Shown here: piece after piece, positions 22,699-31,277 of the stretch | How the letters are laid out: the number at the start of each line of letters is the position of its first letter | Position numbering within the stretch: the stretch's first letter is position 1 | From: JANYGM01 sp043764015 | GTDB taxonomy: Bacteria; Bacteroidota; Bacteroidia; Cytophagales; Thermonemataceae | Direction of reading: 5' to 3' | DNA length: 33,720 bases | Assembly: GCA_043764015.1 (NCBI GenBank) | Contig: JAYUKY010000095.1 | Location: 1 to 33,720, forward strand | Position numbers and translations under genes: made by a program | Notes under the pieces: generated by a model | The model's input: the letters and a program-made list of their open reading frames with translations, nothing else | Told to the model about the DNA's origin: nothing | The model's database searches: none

Positions 22699-24324
22699 TT
22701 ATTCTGTTTGCAAATCAATATAGTAATAATGCTTCAAAAATGGCGTTTTAACGTATTTTTCAGGGATTTTTTTAGTCAAATCCTCACTACAATACAACGT
22801 AAAAACATAATATTTGTTGCCATTTTCAACTATCTCGTCCAAACTACCGCCAGTATTAGCTATTTTTTCATTTGGGTATTTTTCTTTTAAAATTTGTATC
22901 AAATCACTTGAATACGCTCTTTGAGGATAGTTATCATCTTCTGCGTGAAATTCTGAAAAAGGAAATTTATAAGTGATATTTCCATCATATTCCGTAGGTA
23001 AAAACCGCTTTCCGTCTTGGTCAGTATTATACATAAATCTTGCTTTGTATCTTGTTTTGCCATCATTATAGGTGTCCATAGAGATAAAACTATCAATACT
23101 AAGTACCTTTTCATCTTGTAAATAAGCCTTGATTTTCTCACGCCATTCTTTCACATTTACCATAGAATCTAATTTGTATCTTACTGGTTTTGAGTTTTTT
23201 ATAAGTTTTCCAAAAGCCTTTTTCTCCATTTTCCAACCATCACCTTTTGTATAAATTTGGCTAATATCTTGAATATCAAATTCTTGACTTTTATGCTCGT
23301 AATAGGCACGTATATGCCGTTTTTTATTTTGATAAAACGAAATATCATAAAACTGTCTTCCCTCACCTCTCGTATTTACTTTTTCTAAAAGTGCTAACTT
23401 ATTGATTTTGTTAAGTTTGAGGTTGTATTTTTGTAACATTTTTTTTTCTTTGAGATAAAATGTTGTTGTTTGTTTTTTGTTGCTTTTGTCGTCTGTGGTG
23501 AAAGTAAAAACGGTATTTTCATTTAGAAGAGAGTCTGCAAAAAGTGACATATTCTGCATATTAGCATATTCTAAGGGTAATTTTTCAGCTTTTGCATAAT
23601 AACTATTTTTGTCTAAGGCAGTAATTTGTTTCTTAAAATACTTGCTATATCCAGGCGTATCTTTAGTTTGGAAAGTGGCTACATCAACTCCTAAAACCTC
23701 AATTCCATCACAATAAATGACTTTATTATTGCTTGCGTACTGTATTTGGGCGTGAATATCACTAGCATCTTGCACCGTAAAATAGGTGATTTTGTCATCA
23801 ACAGAGAATTTTGGCAATGCAATTCCTGCAAAATAAACTTGCTTATTTGAAGTAAAATAAAGCCCTGCTTGTCCCCAACTTTTGGTAATAATCCAATTCA
23901 AATCATTGAATTTGGCGTTTTCTACGAGCTGATTTTTGTAATAAATATGTACTCCGTCAGTAATAATTGAGCCATAAGCAGTCCAAGAATGTCTATCTCT
24001 AAATAATTCTTTGTAGTTTTTTTGTACAAAAAAGCCCGTATTTTTTGGGTCAAGTTTTGGCAGAATTTGCCCTTTGTAGTACACCGCAAGGCTATCTTTA
24101 CCAAAATCTTCTCTACCAAAACTCCCACTACTTAGCTCACTAACCATATTGTCGTATGTTTTAGCGTGAAGTGGCTTAAATTTGTAATCTAAATACCAAC
24201 CACGACTACAACCTGCGCCCACAAAAACGCTATCATTTTGTACATAATGGCTTGCAGACTGGCTTTTTGCCTGAAAACTCAATAGACAAAAGAGAGATAA
24301 AATAAAAAAAGATTTGATTTTCAT
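22699..24324 (-). CDS. Secreted DKNYY-like repeat protein
   Basis: The 541-residue protein carries a signal peptide (MKIKSFFILSLFCLLSFQAKSQ in part). The N-terminal half has repeated units that fit the DKNYY pattern: a Lys/Asp-Tyr-Tyr core, as in DSLAVYYKGQILP, DGVHIYYKNQLV, NKQVYFAGIALPK, NKVIYCDGIEVLG and ALDKNSYYAKAEKLP. Units of this kind form repetitive beta structures in secreted Bacteroidota and Gram-negative proteins. The C-terminal 250 residues are distinct and not recognised. It lies 39 bases upstream of the MORN/WG-like gene on the same strand. No catalytic residues stand out. Confidence 0.75.
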   Translation of the reverse strand: MKIKSFFILSLFCLLSFQAKSQSASHYVQNDSVFVGAGCSRGWYLDYKFKPLHAKTYDNMVSELSSGSFGREDFGKDSLAVYYKGQILPKLDPKNTGFFVQKNYKELFRDRHSWTAYGSIITDGVHIYYKNQLVENAKFNDLNWIITKSWGQAGLYFTSNKQVYFAGIALPKFSVDDKITYFTVQDASDIHAQIQYASNNKVIYCDGIEVLGVDVATFQTKDTPGYSKYFKKQITALDKNSYYAKAEKLPLEYANMQNMSLFADSLLNENTVFTFTTDDKSNKKQTTTFYLKEKKMLQKYNLKLNKINKLALLEKVNTRGEGRQFYDISFYQNKKRHIRAYYEHKSQEFDIQDISQIYTKGDGWKMEKKAFGKLIKNSKPVRYKLDSMVNVKEWREKIKAYLQDEKVLSIDSFISMDTYNDGKTRYKARFMYNTDQDGKRFLPTEYDGNITYKFPFSEFHAEDDNYPQRAYSSDLIQILKEKYPNEKIANTGGSLDEIVENGNKYYVFTLYCSEDLTKKIPEKYVKTPFLKHYYYIDLQTE

Positions 24325-24391
24325 TGTTTTTTTGTAGATGGATTTTATATTTTTTCAAAATATATAGCAAAAAATATGCCTTAAATCAATA

Positions 24392-24433
24392 ATTTCCCAT
24401 AATAAATGGTTTTTTGCCTTTATTATGGGAAAT
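24392..24433 (-). terminator. 15-bp hairpin between WG-like and DKNYY-like genes
   Basis: ATTTCCCATAATAAA (24392-24406) pairs exactly with TTTATTATGGGAAAT (24419-24433) around a 12-base loop. It is 26 bases after the stop of the WG-like gene. It is likely a terminator or a processing site that separates this gene from the next two. Confidence 0.7.
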
Positions 24434-24459
24434 GAATTTGCTAAAACTATTTGTTAAAA

Positions 24460-25569
24460 CTATTTTTCAAAACTGATTTTAAATTGCTCTTGATATTGTG
24501 TAGGAAGGTGCATTTTAAAATTACTTTCATCAACATCTAAAACCATTTTATTATTTTTTGCATCTTCAAAAGTTAGCCTATTATAGCTAGAACTCACTTT
24601 TGAAGTAGTTTTAAACAAGAAAAAATAATTATCATTTTTCAGACAACTCACAAAATTAACATCATTTTTAGCCTCAATTTTCAAAAAATCTCGCCCTTCT
24701 ACTGTTGCCATATTAGGCGGAGTGTCACGACTAAGGCGTTCAACAATAACATTTTTTTTGCCTTTTACAAAGCCTTGAACGGCTTTTGTAACGACATCTT
24801 GCATATCATCATCTCCTTTTGGGTACATTTTTTTGATAAGCGTCCATTTTTTGTCGTAAAGTTCCCAATAGTCATCTTTTCGTACACTTACATAATCAAA
24901 TTTTTCATTTACAAAATCCATACGCAAATCAATAATATGGTTCTCCGCAATAAGAACAATATTATCAGTTTTTTCTAGAGGTTTTTCTTTATAGATTTCA
25001 AAAGGCATCAAAGAATTTTGCAACGCAAATTCTTTGATGATAGTTAGTTTTCTATCATTTTTGTAGATATAATAGTAATCTTTGTCTATGGTTCGTATTT
25101 GCGGTATTTCGTTGCCATTATTGTCTTTGGGAACAGGTTTTATAATTTTTTGTTTCTTAATTTTGGCAGCAATATAATCTGACCCCAAATTACGCAGTTG
25201 GTAGTGGTATTCTTTGAATTGTATCACAAAACCTGATTTTTGACCCAATAGATACTGTTTTTTGTCATTTTCTATCAATGAAAAAAACTCATTTTGTATG
25301 TAAGTATCATTCATTACAATTTTATCATATTCTTTTTTCACACCAGTAAAAAGATTGAAAACTAATGTTTTTCTTTCTCCTTCATAATTTTTTAAAATGA
25401 CTAAACTATCTGATTCCCTGTTGTTTAGGTCTTCGTATTGCGCATCAATTACATTTGTACCATTTGCATCTGTAATTCCATACAAAGAATTGTATTGATA
25501 AGTAAAATATTTTTGTTGCGAAAACGCCACAAAAGGAAGCAAAAGGACAATAAAAAGATATTTTTTCAT
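24460..25569 (-). CDS. Secreted WG-like repeat protein
   Basis: This 369-residue protein begins with a signal peptide (MKKYLFIVLLLPFVAFSQ). The start of the mature part matches the WG-repeat style (NSLYGITDANGTNVIDAQYEDL), followed by several divergent units with a Tyr-x-Tyr or Trp-x-Leu-Tyr-Asp core (YIYKNDRKLTIIKEF, DDYWELYDKKWTLIKKMYP). It probably forms a beta-rich scaffold in the periplasm or on the surface. It lies 20 bases after the O-antigen-ligase-like gene, so these two may be co-transcribed. Function unknown. Confidence 0.68.
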   Translation of the reverse strand: MKKYLFIVLLLPFVAFSQQKYFTYQYNSLYGITDANGTNVIDAQYEDLNNRESDSLVILKNYEGERKTLVFNLFTGVKKEYDKIVMNDTYIQNEFFSLIENDKKQYLLGQKSGFVIQFKEYHYQLRNLGSDYIAAKIKKQKIIKPVPKDNNGNEIPQIRTIDKDYYYIYKNDRKLTIIKEFALQNSLMPFEIYKEKPLEKTDNIVLIAENHIIDLRMDFVNEKFDYVSVRKDDYWELYDKKWTLIKKMYPKGDDDMQDVVTKAVQGFVKGKKNVIVERLSRDTPPNMATVEGRDFLKIEAKNDVNFVSCLKNDNYFFLFKTTSKVSSSYNRLTFEDAKNNKMVLDVDESNFKMHLPTQYQEQFKISFEK

Positions 25570-25589
25570 ATTTTTGGTTTAATAATCAA

Positions 25590-26885
25590 TTACTCTTTTT
25601 TGGTGATTTGGAAAAGACAAGGAAAAATGCCAAAAATAGCCACGCCTTGTTGTACAGACAAAGATGCCTCCGTAAGAAAATAAAAAGATAAAAGTAACAT
25701 TACGTTGATGTAAAGCCAGTTTTTTTGATAAATAGCTTCTTTAAAATGTAAATATAAAAACATCAAAAGCAAACAAAAACCTAGTATTCCTGTACCAAGC
25801 AAAGTTTCTAAATATTGATTGTGTATATTATAATTGTTGTATTGCCAAATAAAAGCCACTTTTTGTCGTTTTCCTGCTTGAATAATGGCTTTTTTTGTGT
25901 CGCCACTGCCCACACCAAACAAAAATTCTGTAAAAGTATTATTTTCAATGGCGTTGATAGAAAGCTCAACAAGAGCAATCCGTAGAGGAATACCGTCCCA
26001 GTTGTGGGTGAGAGAATTATCTTTTGTGCCATCAGTATTCATCAAATTTTCTTTATTAAAACTACTTAGAATATACGCAAAACGTCTTTTTCCTGTTTCT
26101 GAATAATTTAGAAAACCCACAAAAACAAGCAATATGACACCAATAACACCAAAACCAATAATATATTTTTTACTTTTAATGATAAAATAGATAATTTTGC
26201 TAGCAATCAACAAGAAAAATAACATTATGGGCATTCTGGATGACAAAAATAACAAGAAAACACCAAAAACAATTATCAATAAAATAAAACTAATAAGCAT
26301 TTTTTTTGGTGGATTTTCGTGTAAGATTTTATTAAAAAATATTAAAATTGCCACAATAATATAAATGCTGTGATAGCCTGCGTGTCCGAAGCCAAATGAA
26401 ATAGCGTGATAGAAAAAAAATGAAGGAATAATAATTTCTAGTTGATTTTGAGCATAATTTTTCTTAAAAGCAACAAAAAAACTTAAAATAACGCCCACAA
26501 ATAAAGCCATTATAAAAGCATAAAAAATAATATTTAGTTGCTTTTTGCTAAATTTTGGTGATGTAAGAAACATTAAAGGACAGAGAAAAATAGGCAGTTT
26601 CAGTTGCAAATCTGATAAGGCTTCTTCTTTGTTTTCAGAATACAAAATACTCAAACCATACAACAATAAAAACGCTCCTGCAATCCAAATAATAGGTTTT
26701 TTCTTAGTAAGTTGTATTTTTTCTTTGAAATTATTAGCTAAAATCCAGTTTACTGCGGCAATTATCATAGAAATACTCAAAAAAGCAGGTTTATTGAGGA
26801 AATTCATAGTAATTACGACACAAATAATAGCAAAAAAATGTATTTTTTCGTGAATAATAGGATTTAAAAGAGATTTTTGGGTCAT
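25590..26885 (-). CDS. O-antigen ligase-like polytopic membrane protein
   Basis: The 431-residue protein has about ten to twelve transmembrane segments. The long extracytoplasmic loop near residues 290-370 holds GVGSGDTKKAII and YNIHNQYLETLLGTGILGF, the pattern used by the Wzy_C family (O-antigen ligase WaaL, O-antigen polymerase Wzy and similar glycan transferases). The conserved HNxYLE motif is intact. It probably joins or polymerises undecaprenyl-linked glycans at the inner membrane, but no other glycan genes surround it, so ligase and polymerase roles cannot be separated. The ATG at 26885 is accepted. Confidence 0.85.
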   Translation of the reverse strand: MTQKSLLNPIIHEKIHFFAIICVVITMNFLNKPAFLSISMIIAAVNWILANNFKEKIQLTKKKPIIWIAGAFLLLYGLSILYSENKEEALSDLQLKLPIFLCPLMFLTSPKFSKKQLNIIFYAFIMALFVGVILSFFVAFKKNYAQNQLEIIIPSFFFYHAISFGFGHAGYHSIYIIVAILIFFNKILHENPPKKMLISFILLIIVFGVFLLFLSSRMPIMLFFLLIASKIIYFIIKSKKYIIGFGVIGVILLVFVGFLNYSETGKRRFAYILSSFNKENLMNTDGTKDNSLTHNWDGIPLRIALVELSINAIENNTFTEFLFGVGSGDTKKAIIQAGKRQKVAFIWQYNNYNIHNQYLETLLGTGILGFCLLLMFLYLHFKEAIYQKNWLYINVMLLLSFYFLTEASLSVQQGVAIFGIFPCLFQITKKE

Positions 26886-26988
26886 TTTTGTTTTAACACT
26901 AAGAACATTGAGAAATACACACTAAGAAAACACCAATAAATACAAAAGAAAATAATTATAAAAATCTGTAATGTTATTATCTCACACT

Positions 26989-27930
26989 TCAAATAAATAC
27001 ATTTTCTTGTACTTTGGCATTTGGAAGTGGCTGGTCTAGTGATACTTGCATTATTTCATAGACATTAGCCTTAATCACGTTGGAAATGTGGCGCAACGGC
27101 AAATCATTTGCATCAATACCAAAAGGTTGCTCAATTTCCTCCGAAATTACCTCAACGCCAGCAAGCGCATAACTTATCAAAAACACCGCAGGAATGGTAT
27201 AGAGCTGGAATTTGTCCACCAAACCAATAGGCAAAAACAGACAATAAAAGAAGATAAAAGTTTTGATAAAAGATGTATGTGAAAACGGAATAGGAGAATT
27301 TTTGATGCGCTCACAAGCTCCCATAATATTGATGAGTTGCTCAATTTGATGTTTTATGTTCATTTTGTCCGCCTCTGAAAACACTCGTTTTTTGTATAAT
27401 TCTTCCATTTTCATAAAAATATTGGTAGCTATTTTGTGTGGAATATGTTTTGCAGTTTTCAAATCCTCAATATAATAAGTGTCGTAAGCATCTAAAACAT
27501 CAAAATCAACGCCTTCACGCAGATGTCCTTTGAGTGCATAGGCAAAATTAGCTATTTGAGAAGCCAAATAATACCTAATTTGCTTGTCGCCTTGTGGCAA
27601 AATAGAGTGGAAATTAGATGCCATTGTGCGACTGTCGTTGATGAGTGCGCCCCACAATTTGCGCCCTTCCCACCACCTATCATAAGCAGAATTGATACGA
27701 AAAACCAGCGTAAGTCCCAAAATAACCCCAACTAACGACAAAAAAGTCGGGTCTAAATGTATCTCTAATATCTTAGAAGGCACGTAATAAATGCGCCCCA
27801 GCGTGATTGTGGCAGTATAAATAAGGATTGCTAATTGTATTTTAAAAAGCTCTTTTGTGTCGTAGGCGTTGCCCAAACCAAAAGCAGTTTTAATGGGAAT
27901 AGTCCAATTTTTTGTGTCGTAGTTTATCAT
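26989..27930 (-). CDS. Bestrophin-like chloride channel family protein
   Basis: The 313-residue protein has the bestrophin/UPF0187 hallmark VFRINSAYDRWWEGRKLWGA (around residues 77-96) after the first transmembrane helices. A second hydrophobic block lies about 220-260 (FIKTFIFFYCLFLPIGLV), followed by SYALAGVEVISEEIEQPFG, a conserved family segment whose acidic residues match the eukaryotic calcium-clasp region. Bacterial members form pentameric ion channels. It is monocistronic and divergent from the isocitrate dehydrogenase gene. Confidence 0.9.
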   Translation of the reverse strand: MINYDTKNWTIPIKTAFGLGNAYDTKELFKIQLAILIYTATITLGRIYYVPSKILEIHLDPTFLSLVGVILGLTLVFRINSAYDRWWEGRKLWGALINDSRTMASNFHSILPQGDKQIRYYLASQIANFAYALKGHLREGVDFDVLDAYDTYYIEDLKTAKHIPHKIATNIFMKMEELYKKRVFSEADKMNIKHQIEQLINIMGACERIKNSPIPFSHTSFIKTFIFFYCLFLPIGLVDKFQLYTIPAVFLISYALAGVEVISEEIEQPFGIDANDLPLRHISNVIKANVYEIMQVSLDQPLPNAKVQENVFI

Positions 27931-28271
27931 TAAATAATTATGAGTTATAAGTTATGAATAAATATAAAACGCTAAAACAAGCATTTTTTCGTTTCAAAAC
28001 TGCAACATATTTATCAAAACTTTCTTAAAATACTGAATACTTGCCGCAAATTTAGAGATAAATTGAAAATAAATTTTAAAAACCTGAAAATAAATTAGAA
28101 ATACCTAAAAAATACCATCTAAGCATTTATTTTATGTAAATTCCTTCATTATTTATAGTATATGCTTTGTCTTTTTAGAAATTTTTGTTGATTTTTTAGA
28201 AAGAAGATGGCAAAATAAATGTACTTTTGTGCAGAATTCAACTGAAAAATTAACCTAAATCCTTATAAATA
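27931..28271. other. Divergent spacer with candidate icd promoter
   Basis: This 341-base AT-rich region separates the bestrophin and isocitrate dehydrogenase genes. TACTTTTG (28223-28230, plus strand) fits TAnnTTTG and lies 41 bases before the icd ATG; no well-spaced TTTG was found. A GAGTTATAAGTTATG stretch (about 27941-27955) belongs to the short intergenic repeat type also seen near 7230. No other structure was noticed. Confidence 0.5.
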
Positions 28272-29279
28272 ATGACAACAGTAACACTTATTCCTGGTGA
28301 TGGTATTGGCGTAGAAATTGTAGAAGCAGTAAAACAAATTTTTACTGCCGCCCAAGCACCCATTGTTTGGGAAGTAGAAATTGCAGGAAAATCTGCCTTA
28401 GAAAGTAAAGGAGAGCTTATTCCTGCATCTTTGGTAGCATCTATCAAACGTAACAAAATTGCGCTTAAAGGTCCTGTGGAAACGCCTGTTGGTGGTGGTT
28501 TCAAAAGTATCAACGTAACATTACGCCAGATGTTTGATTTGTACCAAAATGTACGCCCTTGTGTGACTACTGCGGGTGTTCCTACTCGTTTTACAGGTAT
28601 TGATTTGGTACTTTTTAGAGAAAATACAGAGGGAATGTACTCTGGACTTAGTTATTATGATGAGCGTCTTAAAATAGTAGATTCTATTAGCCGTATTTCA
28701 GAGCAGGGTTGCCACCGCATTGTGCTTGCTGCGTTTGAATATGCCCGCAAACACGGCAGAAAAAATGTTACAGTTGTGCATAAAGCTAATATTTTAAAGC
28801 GTTCTGGTGCTATGATGTTAGATGCAGCTAAAGAAATTTCAAAAGATTTCCCTGAAATTACTTGGAACGACAAAATCATTGATAATATGTGTATGCAACT
28901 TGTGGTGCGTCCAGAGCAGTTTGATGTGATTGTAACTTCCAATCTTTTTGGTGATATTTTGTCAGACTTGTGTGCTGGACTTGTAGGCGGTTTGGGTGTC
29001 GTTTCTGGTGCAAATATTGGTGATGATGTGGCTATTTTTGAGGCAGTTCACGGTACTGCACCTGATATAGCAGGCAAAGGAATTGCTAATCCAACCGCAA
29101 TTTTGCGTAGTGCTATTTTGATGTTAGAATATATGGGAGAAAAGGCACTTGCAAAAAAAATCTATCAAGCCGTTGATAATACGTTGGATACGAAAGAAGA
29201 ACGTACAGGAGATTTAGGTGGAACAGCTAATACAGCTACTTTTACACAAAACGTAATTAAAAATTTTAATAGTTTGTAG
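28272..29279 (+). CDS. icd: NAD-dependent isocitrate dehydrogenase
   Basis: This enzyme converts isocitrate to 2-oxoglutarate in the TCA cycle. The 335-residue size fits the short NAD-type family. Substrate-binding residues are visible in KSINVTLRQMFDLYQNVRP (S79, N81, R85, R95) and FRENTEGMYSG (R116, Y123), with the catalytic lysine in VVHKANILK. In the cofactor loop the sequence is HGTAPDIAGKG: aspartate replaces the lysine found in NADP enzymes of the E. coli type (HGTAPKYAG), which points to NAD. The alternative, 3-isopropylmalate dehydrogenase, is disfavoured by the ENTEG segment and by the absence of leu genes nearby. Confidence 0.9.
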   Translation: MTTVTLIPGDGIGVEIVEAVKQIFTAAQAPIVWEVEIAGKSALESKGELIPASLVASIKRNKIALKGPVETPVGGGFKSINVTLRQMFDLYQNVRPCVTTAGVPTRFTGIDLVLFRENTEGMYSGLSYYDERLKIVDSISRISEQGCHRIVLAAFEYARKHGRKNVTVVHKANILKRSGAMMLDAAKEISKDFPEITWNDKIIDNMCMQLVVRPEQFDVIVTSNLFGDILSDLCAGLVGGLGVVSGANIGDDVAIFEAVHGTAPDIAGKGIANPTAILRSAILMLEYMGEKALAKKIYQAVDNTLDTKEERTGDLGGTANTATFTQNVIKNFNSL

Positions 29280-29320
29280 TTTACACCTTTTGAGTAATAG
29301 GCATTTAATTTAACAAAATG

Positions 29321-29348
29321 AACCTCTTAAAATCTAATTTAAGAGGTT
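29321..29348. terminator. Hairpin between icd and the DUF4295 gene
   Basis: AACCTCTTAAA (29321-29331) pairs exactly with TTTAAGAGGTT (29338-29348) with a six-base loop. It lies between two convergent genes; the T-tract is short, so strength is uncertain. Confidence 0.6.
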
Positions 29349-29373
29349 TATTAGTTTCAGCAATAAAAAACGC

Positions 29374-29529
29374 TTATTTCAAAACGTCTTTCACTTGGTC
29401 TAAAAGTATCATTTCTTCTTTGAAGACGTAAGCACCAGTTTTGTCAGATTTTACTGCTCTGATGATTTTAGCATAACTTTTAGCGTTATCTTCTTTGTTT
29501 TTTAGGGTTGCAACAACTTTCTTTGCCAT
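29374..29529 (-). CDS. DUF4295 small basic protein
   Basis: The 51-residue, lysine-rich protein (MAKKVVATLKNKEDNAKSYA onward, ending LLDQVKDVLK) matches the DUF4295 family, which is restricted to Bacteroidota and almost always sits next to rpmG. Its charge and setting suggest an association with the ribosome; the exact role is not known to me. It follows rpmG by 64 bases on the same strand and ends close to the convergent icd gene. The ATG at 29529 gives the family's normal MAKK start. Confidence 0.88.
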   Translation of the reverse strand: MAKKVVATLKNKEDNAKSYAKIIRAVKSDKTGAYVFKEEMILLDQVKDVLK

Positions 29530-29593
29530 TTTCTTTTTTAATTATTAAGAATGTGAAACGTATAAACGTCTATAATTTCAGTATTAAATAATA

Positions 29594-29782
29594 CTATTTG
29601 ATTTCTTTGTGAACTGTGTATTTTCTCAAAATAGGGTTAAATTTCTTCAACTCAATACGAGCAGTCGTATTTTTTCTATTTTTAGTAGTAATATAACGAG
29701 ATGTACCCGCTTTGCCTGATAATTTGTGTTCGGTACATTCCAAAATCACTTGGATACGGTTACCTTTTGCTTTCTTAGCCAT
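29594..29782 (-). CDS. rpmG: Large ribosomal subunit protein bL33
   Basis: The 62-residue protein starts MAKKAKGNRIQVILECTEH and continues with RYITTKNRKNTTARIELKK and NPILRKYTVHKEIK, the full bL33 pattern. The paired CxxC motifs of the zinc-binding form are absent (only one cysteine remains), so this is the zinc-independent type. A good promoter lies upstream. In many Bacteroidota rpmB (bL28) precedes rpmG; here no rpmB lies upstream before the divergent DUF4837 gene. Confidence 0.96.
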   Translation of the reverse strand: MAKKAKGNRIQVILECTEHKLSGKAGTSRYITTKNRKNTTARIELKKFNPILRKYTVHKEIK

Positions 29783-29900
29783 TTTAGTATGCTATTTTTG
29801 ATGACGAATTTTTTGATTGAATTTACAAGTATCTGTAACTATCAATCACTATGTTATCATCATTCTGATAATCATTTTGATACCGTTACAAATAGGACTG

Positions 29901-29932
29901 CAAAAATACTATTTTCTTTCTGATTTTCCAAA
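29901..29932 (-). promoter_or_regulatory. Promoter for rpmG-DUF4295
   Basis: On the minus strand TTTG (29929-29932) is separated by 20 bases from TATTTTTG (29901-29908), a full match to the Bacteroidota consensus. The rpmG start lies about 120 bases downstream, leaving a long leader (29783-29900) in which autoregulatory structure is possible but not evident. Confidence 0.75.
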
Positions 29933-29993
29933 AAATATTTCAAATATTTTCTATCTTTTTTTATTTTAGTTATCAAAATATACAGAAATATAC

Positions 29994-30001
29994 TATTTTT
30001 G
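29994..30001 (+). promoter_or_regulatory. Candidate -7 box for the DUF4837 gene
   Basis: TATTTTTG matches TAnnTTTG and lies 82 bases before the ATG at 30084. No well-spaced TTTG was seen. It is divergent from the rpmG promoter in the same roughly 300-base spacer. Confidence 0.45.
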
Positions 30002-30083
30002 CATACTTTCGTATTTGTAAGAAAATCTAGCCTGATTTTTGTTGCAAAATTATTATCAACTACATAAAATCATCTCTATATCA

Positions 30084-31178
30084 ATGATTAAAAATAAAGG
30101 TAAAAATCAAAATTTTTCTATCAAGTTTTTCCTAAATCTTACATTTGTTTTTTTATTAAGCATCTTTGCGTTTAGCTCCTGCCAAGTGGGCGAAAGTAGT
30201 ACGCTTGTACCTAGCGCAGGGCGTGTAGGTGAGATTATGGTCGTGATGGATTCTACCAAATGGAATTCTGAAATTGCCATTACACTCAAAAAAATCTTAG
30301 CCTCACCCGCAGACGGAATGCTCAAAGATGAGCCAAGTTTTAAACTCAAATTCGTTCAACCAAAAGACTTTACAGGATTTTTCAAAAAACACAGAAACCT
30401 ACTTTTTGTAGCTACCACAGACAGCAAAACGGTTTCTGGTAGCCCAATGCAAAATATTTTTGGTGCGGAAGTTTTTAGAAAAGTGACTGCTGGTGAAGAT
30501 GTTTTTATGTATATCAAAAAAAATACATTTGCTAAAAACCAAGAACTTATCTATGTTATTGCTGATTCTGACAAGAAATTAGTAGATAATTTGATAAAGT
30601 CAAAAGATAGAATAAAAAATTATTTTGAGCAAGAAGAATTTAGACGTATTACTGAAAGTTTTTCTACTAATAAACTGAGTGCAGATATTGCTACCAAAAT
30701 CAACAAAAAATTTGGTTTAAATGCTATTGTTCCTGCAGGAATGGAAATTGTCAAAGAAGATTCCGCACAAAATATGCCTTTTATTTGGTTTGGGGACATC
30801 AAAAACAATGCCTACCAAAATATCTATATTTCTGCAAAACCTTATATCAATAAAGAAGATTTATCAGAGAAAAATCTTGTGTTGTGGCACAATGAATTAG
30901 GCAAAAAATATATTTCTATGGCTAATTCTTATTTTACAATAGAAACAGAAGTACAACCTTATTTTAAGACCCAAACCCTCAATAACACCTTTGTAGCGGA
31001 TTTGCGTGGAGCGTGGACACTTGAAAATCACACAAGAGGTGGCACTTTTGTAAGTCTTACACGCCTTAGCCAAGACAAAAAACGTATAATTTCTATTACG
31101 GCTTATGTTTATGCGCCAAGTGAAGACAAAATAGAGTTAATGAGACGTTTAGAAGCAGTTTTAAGAACAATGATTTAA
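30084..31178 (+). CDS. DUF4837 family lipoprotein
   Basis: From the ATG at 30084 the protein has 364 residues and a lipoprotein signal peptide (hydrophobic 14-30, lipobox FSSC with Cys33). The mature part shows DUF4837 landmarks: GRVGEIMVVMDSTKW near the start, the central FWKKH-like segment FTGFFKKHRNLLFV, and the C-terminal ADLRGAWTLENHTRGGTFVS. The family is common in Bacteroidota and has no assigned function. A TTG 45 bases upstream (30039) would add 15 residues before the signal peptide and is not preferred. Confidence 0.85.
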   Translation: MIKNKGKNQNFSIKFFLNLTFVFLLSIFAFSSCQVGESSTLVPSAGRVGEIMVVMDSTKWNSEIAITLKKILASPADGMLKDEPSFKLKFVQPKDFTGFFKKHRNLLFVATTDSKTVSGSPMQNIFGAEVFRKVTAGEDVFMYIKKNTFAKNQELIYVIADSDKKLVDNLIKSKDRIKNYFEQEEFRRITESFSTNKLSADIATKINKKFGLNAIVPAGMEIVKEDSAQNMPFIWFGDIKNNAYQNIYISAKPYINKEDLSEKNLVLWHNELGKKYISMANSYFTIETEVQPYFKTQTLNNTFVADLRGAWTLENHTRGGTFVSLTRLSQDKKRIISITAYVYAPSEDKIELMRRLEAVLRTMI

Positions 31179-31241
31179 AGAATTATGAATAATTATTAAA
31201 CACTTTTATTTTTTATAATAGCTTAATAATCAAATTTTTAA

Positions 31242-31270
31242 ATTCGTACTTCTTATTTCGTACCTTGTAC
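31242..31270. repeat. TTCGTAC-type intergenic repeat
   Basis: TTCGTACTTC and TTCGTACCTTG occur close together in the short gap between the convergent DUF4837 and recQ-like genes. They resemble the segment at 5423-5455. Confidence 0.35.
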
Positions 31271-31277
31271 TTAACAC

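Noticed and set aside
30039..30083. Upstream TTG start for the DUF4837 lipoprotein
   Set aside because: It would put a polar tail before the lipoprotein signal; the ATG at 30084 gives a normal signal peptide.
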